Assembly: GCF_030272615.1 (NCBI RefSeq)
Contig: NW_026729164.1
Location: forward strand, 64,001 to 128,000
Length of the DNA: 64,000 nt
DNA from: Cryptomeria japonica
Lineage: Eukaryota > Streptophyta > Pinopsida > Cupressales > Cupressaceae
Direction: 5' to 3'
In this document: positions 1 to 11,434 of the stretch, one piece after another
Layout of the letters: every line of letters starts with the position of its first letter
How positions within the stretch are numbered: position 1 is the stretch's first letter
Made by a program: the position numbers and the translations under genes
Notes under the pieces: model-generated
The model's input: only the letters and a program-made list of their open reading frames with translations
The model's database searches: none
Told to the model about the DNA's origin: nothing

Positions 1-454
1 TATATCTACTTATAAACAAACAACAAACCCTCCACTTTGGGTTAAAAGTGTTTCATCCTTCATCAAGAATCCCTTTGCCTAGCAATACGATGAAGGTATG
101 TATTCTTGTTCTCCGTCCTTTCTTTTGATAGATGATGTTATTTTTCTTCAAAATATCCTCCTAGAAGTAGATTTATTTGAGCAAATATCTCTTCTCCTCT
201 AAAATATTCCCTTTACACTTGTTGCAAGATATCTCTTTACAACTATGTTTTACTCACTTATAGGAGTTATACCTCTTTGGCTTGGAATTATGTACATTGT
301 CGACAAAAGGATATATCCTTGTTGTTGAAGGTGTGTATCCTTGTTTATAGCTTCCTTAAGACATAAACATAGGACTATGTTTGCATCTTAAGGGAGGGTG
401 GGAGGGGGGAATTGCATATCACCCTCTTCGTACTATATATTTGTACTACATTTT

Positions 455-900
455 GCATGTCTTATATGAGGTGTACATTCTCAAAACTAGACCAACAAGT
501 CTTACATGATATGTTTTCATCCCCGAAACCAGACACATCCTTTTTAATATGTCTTATAGATATGAGGTATACATTCTTCAAACCAAACCAACAAGTCTTA
601 TATTAGATGTTCTCAAAACCAAGCATATTTTTTTTGTTTCATGTCTTATATGGGATGTACATTCTACTAGACTAATAAAGTCTTATATGAGATCTTTTCA
701 TTCTTAAAAGAAAATAAACCTATTTTTATATGTCTTATGTGGGGTATACATTATCAAAACTATACCAACAAGTCTTATACAAGATGTTCCTGAAACCAAA
801 CACATTTGTTTTTATTTCATGTCTTATACAGGTTGTTGCATGCCCAAAACTAGACCAACAAAGTCTTATATGAGATGCTTAACTCCTGAAACCAAACAAT
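455..900. repeat. minisatellite, about 5 copies of a ~92-bp unit
   Basis: The phrase GTCTTATATGAGGTGTACAT and variants recur near 459, 550, 643, 732 and 823, each followed by a version of CAAAACTAGACCAACAA. Spacing is 91-93 bp and the copies are diverged. It lies in the 3' untranslated part of the gypsy-type element and is absent from copy B, whose homology starts further right. Confidence 0.75.
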
Positions 901-1235
901 GACATATGTAGTAGGATGAGTAGAACTAGAATGACATAGATTTCTAGACTATTCCAACTCTCCTCTCCAACATGGATCACCTAGCATATGTAACACAACT
1001 AGATAGCCCATGGCATCCATGTTCTTTTCTTTCTCTTCCCCATGAGCTCATATATTTTCTATTTGTGGATCATGGTTCATCATTTGATGCACTCTCTTGC
1101 TCATTTTATGTGATTACTTGTTGTCTTGTGATATCATTCCAATAATGATATTAGTGGTTGAGACATTTTGATTATCGAGGTCTCTTCAACTACTTGACTT
1201 GAAGCCTTTTTGTTTTTAGTACTATCCCACTTTGT

Positions 1236-1285
1236 TTTGTGTCTTTTGTCTTTTTTTGGCTTTGTGTCTTTTGTCTTTTTTTGGC
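1236..1285. repeat. 25-bp tandem direct repeat, T-rich
   Basis: Two back-to-back identical 25-bp units, TTTGTGTCTTTTGTC followed by TTTTTTTGGC, occupy 1,236-1,260 and 1,261-1,285. This looks like simple local slippage in untranslated element sequence. Confidence 0.8.
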
Positions 1286-1468
1286 TTTTTGTCTTTGTCT
1301 TGTTTTATGTGTCCCTGTGTGTGATTGTGTGAGTTAAGATCTTAAGATTGGGGGCTTGGTTCCTAAAAAATAGCGATGTCTTATCTCCTTGTGATCACAC
1401 TCCTAATTTCTCCTCTCTTTCATCTTTCTATTTTACCACAAGTATTTACATAGGCTCATACTCTCTTT

Positions 1469-1483
1469 AAAGTGGGGGTTGAA
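1469..1483 (+). promoter_or_regulatory. polypurine tract of the gypsy-type element
   Basis: AAAGTGGGGGTTGAA lies immediately before the LTR start TGTAGCATC. This position and composition are those of the plus-strand primer of an LTR retrotransposon. The same tract precedes the copy-B LTR at 39,911-39,925. Confidence 0.65.
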
Positions 1484-3599
1484 TGTAGCATCATAAATTG
1501 TAACCAATACAATTTACACCTTATATTTATGTTCCTACTTTAGCATGTCCTATCTCCATCCACTCTCTAGGTTTGTTTTTTACTTCCTTCTCCAACTCTA
1601 ATGTTATGAACACCATTTGGTGGACCCCATATTGAAGGTCCCTTTCCCATTTCCCTTTGTGTTGGTCATGTTTGTTGGAGGACTAGGGCATGGAGCACCT
1701 TGATTTGGACCAGGGCACCCCAAAATGCCTTGGTCCCCATTAAACACGCCTCAATTTGAAATAGGGTAGGCCCTTTATCTCCCTGATAGCTTTTGGTCCT
1801 CATGCCTCAATTTCACCATTAAAGGTCAACCTAATCGGTAATTTACCTAGGGAATCCTATATAAATACATCCTATCAATTAATTTTAACCTTGATATAAA
1901 CAACCTATCCATAATATTCGTGCATCCATGAAGTATTCACCATCAAGAACTTTCAAAGATTCAAGGTTGCATTTCATCCTTAAGCACTTTGGAGAAAAGT
2001 TACATCAATATTCATGCAAGCATGTGTGTGTGATTAGGTTTTCATGTTCATATGTATGTCATGCATTCAAAGAGCATTGCATCATCAATCCTTCTATCAA
2101 TTATTGCAGACATGAGGCATATCTCCTTACAACTTTCGTATTTACATTGTTTTATTCAAGGTTAATTCCTATTTCATAATTTGACCCAAGAAAACCCCTA
2201 TTCTCCCTCTCTTTTTGTGTGCAGGGAACAGATACAAGAGTTATACTTTAGAATTTTGGTAGAGTCGACAGTGGTAAATGGGTTTAGCTTTTGATGGAGG
2301 AAAATTTGGAGGAATAAGATAGATTTGTACTACCTGGTCCTGAAAAATCAAGCCAAACTTCTGGGAATACATACTAAATCTCTTCTTTTTCCCAAATACA
2401 AGTTTGTGGCTCTATGGGAAATCTATAGCACTTACCATTCCTTAAATTACTTAAATTATTCATTATTTTGCCCTAATTTTCAATTATCAATCCATTTCAA
2501 CTTTGGAAAGAGGAAAACCCTACACCCAAGTGAAACTAATCAGACTTTTATCCCTTTCCTAAGTATTTAGATTATGGCTAGATCTATTAGGGTTACACCT
2601 CTTTCCATATGTTTTGGTTAATTTAGGATTTTCTTGTAGTTTTATTATCTTAATTGAAACCCTAATTCCTAAATTACACTATTAAAGTTATCTTATCACA
2701 TAAAGAATCAAACATTCTCAATCATTCAAGGCAATATTTTATCCAACCATATTCTTCAAGCATCATGGAGAAAATCTCATCAACTTTCATGAAAGCATAT
2801 TTTCATGTTTGGTTCTTCTATGCGTTATCATGTTATTGCATCAACATTCATGATCACATATAAAGAGAATTGCATCATCAACCCATATCAATTATTTCAG
2901 ATCTGAGGTATATCATCTAGCATTTATTTTAGAATTTGCATTTCCTATTTCAATAAGATTCAAGGTTAATTCCTAAATTAGGGTTTTACTTAAGGAAAAT
3001 CCCCATCAAAAAACACCATTTCCTCCTTTGTGTGTGCAATAAATTAATTCAGGAGTTATGATTGAAGAAGTCGATAGAGTAGATGGAGACAATCAGACTT
3101 AGCTTTTGAAGGATTTAAAAGTGGAGAACCAAGTAAGTCATCACCTCCTAATCCCAAGAAGTTTTGATGAGTTTTTGATAGTATATTTTGTGTGTCATCG
3201 TGATTTGAAAAATATTCATTTAGTTTACTCTCAATATTCATAGGATCAGGTGGATTTGCACCTCCTGGTCTTGATAATTCCACCCAAACTTTCCATCTGA
3301 GGTTTTGATTTGATTCTCATCCTCGGATTCAAGTTTGTAGTTCTAGATGATATCTAGAACTTATTATTATTGTTATTTTTTGTCAAATTATCACAGTTTA
3401 TCCTAGATCTAGCATTGCAATTCAAACCTAATTCAAACTCATTTTCAACTCGAACAAGCGAGGAATTAATCTAATATGTATTTAGCCCCCTTAGGATTGG
3501 AACAATCAAATTTGATCTCCTCCTTTAATGTTTGATGGTTCTATAAAATTAGTGGCTTTATTAACCTAGTTGGTGAAGTCCTAATTTCACCACCTTACA
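1484..3599 (+). mobile_element. long 3' LTR (~2.1 kb), gypsy-type, copy A
   Basis: It starts TGTAGCATCATAAATTG directly after a polypurine tract and ends CACCTTACA. At the right edge, sequence homologous to the copia remnant at 29,961 resumes (CATATGCAAGTGTGG), so the right boundary is set by comparison with that remnant. Length is 2,116 bp; the copy-B version at 39,926-42,083 is 2,158 bp. Inside, two diverged ~0.8-kb units follow each other. The 5' LTR lies outside the window, so LTR identity and target duplication cannot be checked here. Confidence 0.6.
1880..3480. repeat. diverged tandem duplication inside the long LTR
   Basis: Unit 1 (about 1,880-2,640) and unit 2 (about 2,690-3,480) share ordered landmarks: ATTGCATCATCAA at 2,069 and 2,880, TTCAAGGTTAATTCCTA at 2,155 and 2,950, the TTTGTGTGTGCA region near 2,213 and 3,028, AGAGTCGACA/TAGAGTAGATGG near 2,262 and 3,075, and the CACCTCCTGGTC/CTACCTGGTCC phrase near 2,330 and 3,260. 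Both copies of the LTR carry it, so it predates the large duplication. Confidence 0.6.
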
Positions 3600-3655
3600 C
3601 ATATGCAAGTGTGGTTGGAAGTCCCGAGCATATAACAATTTGTATGAGACCATAT
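3600..3655 (+). pseudogene. copia RT/RNase H remnant R1, left piece
   Basis: GGTTGGAAGTCCCGAGCATA matches the remnant at 29,980 that encodes the VGSLKYIIIC part of a Ty1/copia reverse transcriptase C-terminus (family motif VGSLMYAMVCTRPDI). The piece is cut on its left by the gypsy-type LTR and on its right by the 1.7-kb element inserted at 3,656. It continues at 5,333. Confidence 0.6.
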
Positions 3656-3979
3656 TGTTGGATTAAATATTATTTACTCATGCTTAAGTCCAACTTAGGC
3701 ATTTATCATATAATACTTTTAGTTGCATTTAATTGTTTTAGTTGCAATATAGTTGATAGTAGTAGGTTTGTACCTACCCTTGCATCCTATTAAGACACTT
3801 GTTCAGATCTTGTGTTCTATTCTCTCATTCTCTTGCCTATTTAAGCAAGGCTATTTTATGTTGTAATTCATCCCAGCAATATCATTTATCTTTCCTGGTG
3901 AAATCCATGTGTGTGTTTGTGTGTGTGTGTGTGGAAGCTATTCTAGTCGTGATCCTTAGTTGGGAGAATCACTCCAACA
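3656..3979 (+). repeat. 5' LTR of the 1.7-kb copia-like element (A)
   Basis: 324 bp, TG...CA. It contains a TATA-like CTATTTAAGCAAG near 3,837 and a (TG)n run near 3,910-3,932. It is about 40 bp longer than the 3' LTR because of an extra block just inside the left end. Confidence 0.8.
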
Positions 3980-5050
3980 TGGTATCAAAGAAATTTGGTA
4001 TGCTTTTCTTTTTTATATGATACATTCACAAAACCTAGTTGAGATCCTATCTAGGCTTGACTATGTAATTTTTTCTACATTTATTCATAGGAGATTGATT
4101 GTTGGTGATTGATTTTTTTAAGGAAATTTTATATTTCACGTTATTTTATTGGTTGCATCAATTATTTGGTGGTCATTTGAATTTTGTGAGGTGACTTCAC
4201 TCATCAGATTGATTTCATTTTTTTGGTTTGGATAAATATTGGCACATAGTGAATATCATATTGGTGGCCCTTTCTTTTTCACAGTGTAGATCTAGCTCTT
4301 TATGTAGATTAGGCTTCATTTCAATGAGTCAGCCTATGATCAAACCTAATTGAGAGCCTCTATTTCTTTGATTGACCATTGTACCTAGGTCACATGTTTG
4401 TACAAAACAGTGATGGGTGCACTTTATATGATTGTATGTATGTCAAATCATCATTTGGTGGCAATCTATCTTTCTTTATTATCTATGTCCATTTTATTTC
4501 TTGCCCGACTTCAATTTTATTGAAGAATATTGGTGATCAAGATTCATTTCCAGTACATCCGATTTAGGTGTATTGGATTAGGTTGTTCATAATGGGTTTA
4601 TAAACCACGTTATTAGATCTATACATAGTTTTGTTTCTTCCCAAGGAGAGACAAGTGGTTTGTAAGCATTAGATCTTGTTTTGTCTTCAAACACTTACCA
4701 TTCTTGGTAGGAGATTATTAATTGTGGGGGGCTACATAGTCTCTCATTTTTCCACCTATGGGGAGTTATTGGTTGGATTCTCATGATGGATTTAGTTCTT
4801 AGGGGTATTGGTATTGAAACTAATACTTTATTCCTCACTTGTATATGATTTGCATTATCTCTTTTTTGGAGAGGATTTTGTCCCACTTGGTTTTCTGCTT
4901 TTCTCTGTTTGTAAGAGATTAGCTGCATGATTAATTGTGAATGAGTACCTAACATGGCCTAGTTATTAGGACCCATATATTGCATCATCATGGCATGTTG
5001 CATTTTTCATAATAATTCTTCTCCGAATGTTGTACTAAAGGGGAGGTGGA

Positions 5051-5332
5051 TGAGCAAATATTATTTATCATTTAATAGTTTTAGTTTCATTTAATGTTTT
5101 TGTCCAACTAGTTTATGGTAGCTAGTTCTTACCCACCCTCATATCCTATTGAGACACTTGTTCACATCTTGTGTTCTCTTCTTTCATGCTCTTGCCTATT
5201 TAAGAAAGGCTATTGTACATTGTAAGTCATCTCAACAATATAATTTATCTTTCCTAGTGAAATATTTATCTCTCTCTATTTCTATAGAAATTTTTGCAGT
5301 CGTGATCTTGGCTTGGGAGCATCTCTCCAACA
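5051..5332 (+). repeat. 3' LTR of the 1.7-kb copia-like element (A)
   Basis: 282 bp, starting TGAGCAAATATTATTTATC after a polypurine tract and ending TCTCCAACA. It aligns along its length with 3,656-3,979, for example the CTATTTAAGAAAGGC TATA region near 5,198. Confidence 0.8.
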
Positions 5333-5700
5333 CGTACATTTCCTAATTAGTGGGATTTCAAAGTATTTTTGTGGAAAAGCCAAGGAATGATTATTGGACA
5401 CAAGTGAAAAAAGTGTTTAGGTTGATTCACCATGGTACTAATAATGTGAGACAAGTGTTAATTGTATGTACATATATTTGTAGATTCTAACTAATATAGA
5501 GACTTGATAACCCAAGGTCAACCAATGGTACCTTTATTTCTATTTGGAGAAGCAATTGTTGTGCTATACATAATTGAAGAAAAATGTATGGCCGCAATAC
5601 ATGATTGTAAATATGTAGTGATGTTAGAGAGGTTGAGTGACATTATTTATTTTAAGATTCATATAATGGTGAAATATGACTCATAAAGTGTAACTTAATT
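5333..5700 (+). pseudogene. copia RT/RNase H remnant R1, right piece
   Basis: This continues the reverse transcriptase tail and start of RNase H interrupted at 3,655. The readable fragment GDLITQGQPMVPLFLFGEA corresponds to the RNase H start of the copia family (D-x-D-x-R-R-S-T-x-G pattern, badly eroded here). It aligns with 30,023-30,470 and with 43,788-44,170. Frameshifts and stops are frequent, so it cannot be functional. Confidence 0.6.
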
Positions 5701-6339
5701 AGAAATAAACATTGTTTACGATGCTTGAACCAAACACATTGATGACCAATATTATTTTTTTAGAGAGAAAGTTGAGGGTAGGAAAGATTAAACATATAAA
5801 TTATACATTACAATAAATTTATTTGTTTCTTTGACTATACTCATTAAGTATTGTTAAATTCATATGGTGTAGTAATAAGATAGTCTTCTTATATTCATAA
5901 AAATGATGTTATTTTTTTGGTTCATATAGAATAAATTTTCCTATAGTAAATATTAAGTGGTATATTCTTTAGACTTGTCTAGTATTCACCTAAAAAGTGT
6001 TCATATAGGATGAGTTTGCATACAAAAATATAATGTGGTAAAATATAGCATGTTTCAAATGTTGTAATATAAGATTCACATCAATTTGTGTTGATATTGT
6101 GCTACAATGTTACATATTTTGGGTTATGTTGTAGTGATGATTGCAAGTCATTTGGACAACTCAAAACTTCATATGGAAAATATTATTTTTTAAAATATTA
6201 AGAGTGATACAAAAAAAAATGAACTTTTTGAGTTCATGTGTACCATAACCCAAGGGTAGGACAACATTATAGAAATTGACACAAATTGTTATAAGTAGTC
6301 AAGAGTACATGGGCTACCACAACTGTTGAGTTAGTAGTG
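5701..6339. other. non-coding tail of remnant R1
   Basis: No gene is visible. The stretch aligns with 30,471-31,080 and 44,171-44,820, so it is the 3' non-coding tail of the same old copia-derived unit. It ends with TAGTG at 6,335-6,339, the left target duplication of the 5.87-kb insertion. Confidence 0.6.
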
Positions 6340-7252
6340 TGTTGGGTGAATATTTTGTCACTAGCGTACCAATGAAAAAATATATAATTCACACACAGCT
6401 ATGTTGAGAAATTAATCTCTCCTCTCAGCAAGGGGGTTCCCTTTGAAATTTCTTCTCTAATTAACAAGAAACTAAAATCTATGGGTAAGTTTCAGGCATA
6501 TAACTCTCTTTTTTTAGAGTTTATGTATTCTCCCTCTACTTTGTTACAATTCTCTATCACTTCGGATACTTAAAGAAATGAACAAACTAAACTTACAATA
6601 AAGAAGCACAAAGTCTTTCTTCAATGTAATTCTAACTAAGCTAATGATTACAAATGATAAGAAATTTAACTTGCAGCTCAAAGTCTTCAAGTATAATTTC
6701 CCAATCCCTTAAAACTACAAGTAATAGCAAAAATACAATGCCTAGCACTAATCACTTATCATCAAATTTTTTTCCAAATATGTGCACAAATTCTACTTAT
6801 CACAAGTGGAAAGCTCTCTTACTCACATAAACAGTATCACCAATATCAAGGAAATAAAAAACATATATAAGAAATGAACATAGGAACATTAACTCATGTA
6901 AACAATCTTTGACACAACACAAAGTTTGGGATAAAATGGAATTTATTTCTTTATTTGCTTGATTGAATCTTCACAACAAAAATCTCAAAGTCTTAGTTGA
7001 GGCAAAAATTTGGCAGAGTCTTGCTTAGCATAATAAAAGATAAATATTTACAAATGAGGCTCCTCTATATATAGAAGAGAAAAGGAGAAAAAGGTGGCCC
7101 GCACAGTTGACTAATTCAACTACACAGTCCCACCTGACTACAACTACAACATAAAGGGAACATGCAGCTACGAGAAAACTTACATCATCTAAAAATGCAA
7201 CTACATTAAAAATGCATCTGCATGAAAGACTAAGTGTCAAAAAGGGGACATT

Positions 7253-7966
7253 TTATTCATCTTTCTTGTCCTCATTGGATTTAAATTCTTCAAATTTAGC
7301 CAAGATGGATTTCATCCCAACTTCATCTAGTAGGGCAATGGAAATTGATATATTAGCATTGATCTTAAATATAGCATCTTCGGTCTTTACATGCTGCTTC
7401 TTTCCATCCTTGAGCAAAGAGGCAAGAAACTCTAAACCAACCTGTATTTCAAGAAGCTTATCAAAAGCATTTAGAGTGAAATCTTGCTCTACCCAACGTG
7501 AGATTAGAGAGTGGAATTCTTGAATGATGGTATCACTTGTGACCAATTTTTGATTATCCATACCATATATGAAGCAAGGGATATGAACTATTCTTGCTAA
7601 AATTTGATCAATATCATTATCACAACTCTTGATCTCACCTTCAAGAGAAGTGACCATATGCTTGATCAATTCATTCCTGTGTGCTATTAGGGACAAAACT
7701 TCAACATTCTTTCCTCTTGTTTCTAGCACTTTAATTTCTACAAGGAAGTCAATGTCAAAGTCCTCCATCTTTCTCCACATCTGCATGTTTCTTTCATTCT
7801 CATCTATCTCTTTCGTGAAAGTGGTTTTGATTCCTTGTATTTTACTTTGCATGATTTCAAAGTCTTTCAATAGCTTGATAGTTGAATCTAGGAGGAGGGA
7901 GCCTTCGAATTTCAACCTTTCAATCCATTGATCAACCACTCGACCCTTAACCCCCACTTGTTCCAT
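7253..7966 (-). pseudogene. unidentified coding piece f: C-terminal helical region
   Basis: This is 237 codons, rich in charged and leucine residues, and likely mostly alpha-helical or coiled coil (for example LEGEIKSCDNDIDQILARI and KLLKDFEIMQSKIQGI). I do not recognise a family. It lies in the same reverse frame as piece e, from which one TAG near 8,013 separates it, so the two were probably one reading frame. It is the last piece in the order of transcription and ends about 0.9 kb from the left end of the insertion. Confidence 0.55.
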
Positions 7967-8011
7967 TCTTTTGAGTGCTTCTATATCAATGGATGAAATA
8001 ATTGGTTCTAC

Positions 8012-8740
8012 CTATTGAGAGGTCTGGGTCACTTTGATCAAAACATTGGTTAGTTGCTCACACTTTTCCTTCAATTTCAGCTTTTCAGCACATTCTTTAT
8101 TAAGTCTTCTCATGATAGCCTCATTCGCAGCTCTTGAATCTTGCTTCACACTCTCATGAGTTTCTTCCCCAAGCTCGACAATTTGAACTATATAATCTAT
8201 CGGTTGAATGTTCTCTTTGGTTTTACCTGCAGCTGGCACAATCACTTTGGCATATTTTCTTTTACTTACAGGGTCAACCAACACCCTTGATACTGTCTTT
8301 GGCTTCTTGGTCACCTTTTCCTTTGAAGGATCTAACTGTTTGAAGTTGAAGTCATTTGGTAAGACAAATTGCTTCTTCCTTTTTGGTGACACTATGTCCA
8401 ACCAAGGAGGTAAGACTAATTGTGTGATTGGAGTAGTGATCTCCACTTGTATAACCACAGGCAAACTAGTAGGTGGCTGACTTGAAGATACTATTGTTGT
8501 TGATGGTCCCACTTGTACTAAGGTCATTGTGGCAATAGGTATCATAGGAGTAGTCACAATTGGAATTGTAGAAACTGATATTGGTGGTGGCAGTGGCATA
8601 GAAGTTGGTAAGACATTAATTGTCCCAATTGTCATATCTATTGGTAGCGTTGATGTAATAACAGTTGTTGTTGCAAAAATGGCAATGGTGCTCACTAGGG
8701 GTGGATTTTTTGTCATGGCCGTAGAATTTGATAGACTCAC
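8012..8740 (-). pseudogene. unidentified coding piece e: Thr/Pro/Ile-rich then basic and helical
   Basis: 242 codons. The N-terminal ~110 residues are low-complexity Thr, Pro, Ser, Ile and Val. A basic stretch follows (SPKRKKQFVLP, KVTKKPKTVSRV, SKRKYAKVIVP) and then a helical segment (RRLNKECAEKLKLKEKCEQL). The basic stretch could act in nucleic-acid binding or nuclear import, but this is inference. It ends in TAG in frame with piece f. No known domain is recognised. Confidence 0.55.
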
Positions 8741-8910
8741 TACCTATTGCTCCTGAGTAACCTGTTCCATGGCTTCATTAAAATCCAAGATTGATGACTC
8801 AATCATGGAAGTTGGAATGCCATCAAAGCTAGGAATGCTAGAAAGAGTAACAAATTATTCATTGGCCCCTTCTTGATCTTGTTCATCATCCAACTCAATA
8901 TCTGCTCTTT

Positions 8911-9633
8911 CTACATCATGTTCTTTCCCTCTTCATCAGAATCAGAGTCAATAGAATGAATCACAACACGAATTGATGATGATGTCTGAGAGGTGGTAGG
9001 AGTATAACTTTCTCCTTGTTCATGTTCTTCTCCAGTATGAGGAATTTCTCCCTCTTCTTGCTCTTGTTCTTCTTCCTCAGCTTGGTCAAGCCCTTGGGAT
9101 GATTCTTGTTGCATGGCCATGGAGGAAGATTCCCCTTTCTTCAGGCCTTTAATGGTGAATATGAATTTAGGTCCCTTCCCTTTAGATTTTGGTGGTGAAA
9201 CCGGTGGTGGGGGAACCTGAGTATCTTCCTTATTTTTGGTTCTTACTTCTGAAGTCTTCCCCACCAGACCATCATTATCTTCCTCACTAGAGCTAGTAGG
9301 AAGTGGTTTCATCCAGATTCCCTTCTTTAGTAGCCATTGGTTTGTGATAGCCATAATAGGCGCAAACCTCTTTGAAATTGATTTGCTCTCTTTCTTTGAC
9401 CATTGAATTGGAGGTAAAGGAGTATCAACAATTTTCTGCTCATAGTAGACAAGGTCCACTATATCACCTGTATCCTCCATGGTGTCTGGAATCCTAGCGA
9501 AGTCCAAGTTCTCTATTTCATCTAATGTAAGATGACTATAGTCCATCCTTCTTACATCTTCATCACTTTTACAATCTGCCCAAACATCCTCAAGCCTATG
9601 TACATGCACATAACTCTTGATCTTGCTTATCAT
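8911..9633 (-). pseudogene. unidentified coding piece d: acidic linker region
   Basis: 240 codons. The first ~110 residues look globular (VHRLEDVWADCKSDEDVRRM, FAPIMAITNQWLLKKGIWMK). They are followed by a Pro/Lys linker and a strongly acidic Glu/Gln region (QAEEEEQEQEEGEIPHTGEE) and a Ser/Asp tail (SIDSDSDEEGKN). It matches no family I know. A frameshift near 8,915 and two stops separate it from piece e. Confidence 0.55.
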
Positions 9634-9691
9634 GTTGCGAAAATCAAAATTCTCTCAAGCTTTGAACCTCCTTATTGTAATCCATAAAATT

Positions 9692-10003
9692 TCATTTTTC
9701 ATGTTCTTGGCCTTTGGCATGATGAGTATTTAATATCGGCCAATAGACAGGCCATTTGAGACCTGTCTTATATGAAAAAGATTGTTTGGCATTTACATGT
9801 ACCAATCGACGACACAATTCCATGGGGAGAATCTTATCTAATGGGTATCGAGGCAACATGAATGGTTCACCTGTGAAGCATCCAATGCGGATATATGTAA
9901 AAGTAGGAAATTGTAAGAACACACAACCAAAAGAAGACACCAAGTCATATGTTGCTTCTGAAATTCTCTCCTTGTACAGATTCTTGTTGACAAACATCTC
10001 CAC
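9692..10003 (-). pseudogene. unidentified coding piece c
   Basis: 103 codons with globular-looking content (ATYDLVSSFGCVFLQFPTFT, YIRIGCFTGEPFMLPRYPLD). It sits between pieces b and d in a different frame, with no intergenic signal, which suggests a frameshift within one ancestral gene. The family is unknown. Confidence 0.5.
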
Positions 10004-10289
10004 ACCATGAAGAAAGCATCATTGACTCTTCAGAAATGAGATTCCTAATTACTGATGGTTAACTGATCAGAATAATCCCAAATAGATAACAACCTTCTAT
10101 CTCCTTTTTTAGATAGGCATGGATATTGTCTCATTGAGGTGGCTGCATACACAAGATATGAAGTCATATAAAATTTCAATGATGTTTTGACTTCCTTTAA
10201 CTGAATATAAAGAGCATCACTGATTTGCTCCCCCAGTCAATCTTGGTTGTTCCTTTTCTGATGACCTTCATGTAGTAACACATCCACTC

Positions 10290-10973
10290 CTATAAGTAGT
10301 GGGAGTCTCTCAAACCTTTAACCCATGCAAACATTGTAACCATATCATTGTACTCTTCACTGAAATCACTTTTATGAAAGTACTTAGGCCATCTAGTGAC
10401 AATTAAGTCACGCGGAGTGGATAAAAACATAGTGTTGATTCCTTTCTTGCACTTATCTATGTGCTTCTCATAGTATGCTCGTGCACTTTCCATGGTTATA
10501 TGAGCAACTTCAACTTCCTTTAGACCCTTGAAAAGACTATTGAAAAATACACTATCAAGTGTCATTACCACATTCTTGTCAGCATCTTTCACTTGATGAG
10601 CATTCGAGTCAAAGTCTTCTACCACAACCAATACAAATTCTGGATCATGAGCTGCAACATGAAAAGATGCATATTTGTGCAATTTTGACCTCATCAAATT
10701 TTTCATATGGGATGGAGCCTACTTGCATCAGTTTTCAAACTCCTTCATATCCACATGCCCAATTTCAGTATCTCTGATCTCTATCACATTAGAGTCCACC
10801 GAACTTCCAGGGAACATATTCAAGTACTTATCGTACTTGTACTTCATCTTTTTGTATACAGGTTTGCTCGGTGATGGATTTGTATGAATGGGAGAGGCCT
10901 TCAATTTGCTTGCAGATGACTTGGACATTTGCAGAGATGCTGTAGTGAACATGTTTGTTAGGCCTATGATCAA
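10290..10973 (-). pseudogene. unidentified coding pieces a and b: N-terminal region
   Basis: Two reverse-strand pieces, 10,728-10,973 (81 codons) and 10,290-10,706 (138 codons), lie in the same frame with a short out-of-frame stretch between them. The open continuation there in another frame (MQVGSIPYEKFDEVKI) suggests compensating indels. Piece a carries a Ser/Lys/Pro-rich start; piece b looks globular (CKKGINTMFLSTPRDLIVTR). This is the 5' end of the coding region, directly after the palindrome array. The family is unknown. Confidence 0.5.
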
Positions 10974-11399
10974 TATTCATCATCAGAAGAACAAGCTGAA
11001 GATCCAGAATCAAAGAGGACCGAGCGAAAAACTTCATTGGAAAAGGCTCATGAAGGGAAAAACATCAAAACTAACAGGTTTGGGTTTAAAATCTTACCTG
11101 CTAGTTGCAAAGGAAAGATACTAGCATGTCAGGGTTTTTAAACCTTGACTTGATAGTATAAAGGAAAAATAAATCATTGACAGGTCGAGGTTTAAAATCA
11201 GACATGCCAATGGAACAAAACCGACTGGCAGGTCTGGTTTCAAACCCCGACCTATCAGTTGCAAATGTAAAGATAAAAACTCGCATTGGTCGACTTAAAT
11301 GTTGGGGTTTGAAACCCTACGTGCAAGCTGAGGATATTACATCCACATATCAGGTTTCAAACCTCGACATGTGATTTGAGGGTTTTTCACATTGGTTGA

Positions 11400-11434
11400 C
11401 TTACATGTTGGGGTTCAAAACCCCAACATGTAAG
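11400..11434. repeat. perfect palindrome, 16-bp arms, 3-nt loop
   Basis: The left arm CTTACATGTTGGGGTT (11,400-11,415) and the right arm AACCCCAACATGTAAG (11,419-11,434) are exact complements around CAA. It is the longest perfect member of the array. Confidence 0.95.

Larger units (their letters stand above)
1..1483 (+). mobile_element. 3' internal non-coding part of a Ty3/gypsy-type LTR element
   Basis: This stretch has no supportable coding region. It ends in a purine-rich tract directly before a TG-starting LTR at 1,484, so I read it as the 3' untranslated internal part of an LTR retrotransposon whose body lies left of the window. It contains a ~92-bp tandem repeat (455-900) and a T-rich 25-bp direct duplication (1,236-1,285). 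Homology with copy B starts at about 1,335 and matches from 39,776. Assignment to gypsy rather than copia is inferred from LTR length and the G-rich tract. Confidence 0.5.
3656..5332 (+). mobile_element. non-autonomous copia-like LTR element, copy A
   Basis: It has a 5' LTR at 3,656-3,979 (TGTTGG...CCAACA), a primer site TGGTATCAAAG at 3,980 resembling the initiator-Met tRNA site used by copia elements, a ~1.07-kb interior without a coding region, a polypurine tract AAAGGGGAGGTGG, and a 3' LTR at 5,051-5,332 ending CTCCAACA. The flanks are CATAT on the left and CGTAC on the right. The empty site is visible in the paralogous remnant near 30,022, where the sequence reads GACCATACATTTCCC, so the target duplication was probably CATAC. 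Its internal length rules out self-encoded transposition. Confidence 0.8.

Noticed and set aside
6340-7240. The left end of the 5.87-kb element as a reverse-strand 3' LTR (TATA-like CTATATATAG, CCCAACA end)
   Set aside because: No matching copy of this sequence is found at the right end (11,300-12,211), so an LTR pair could not be supported.
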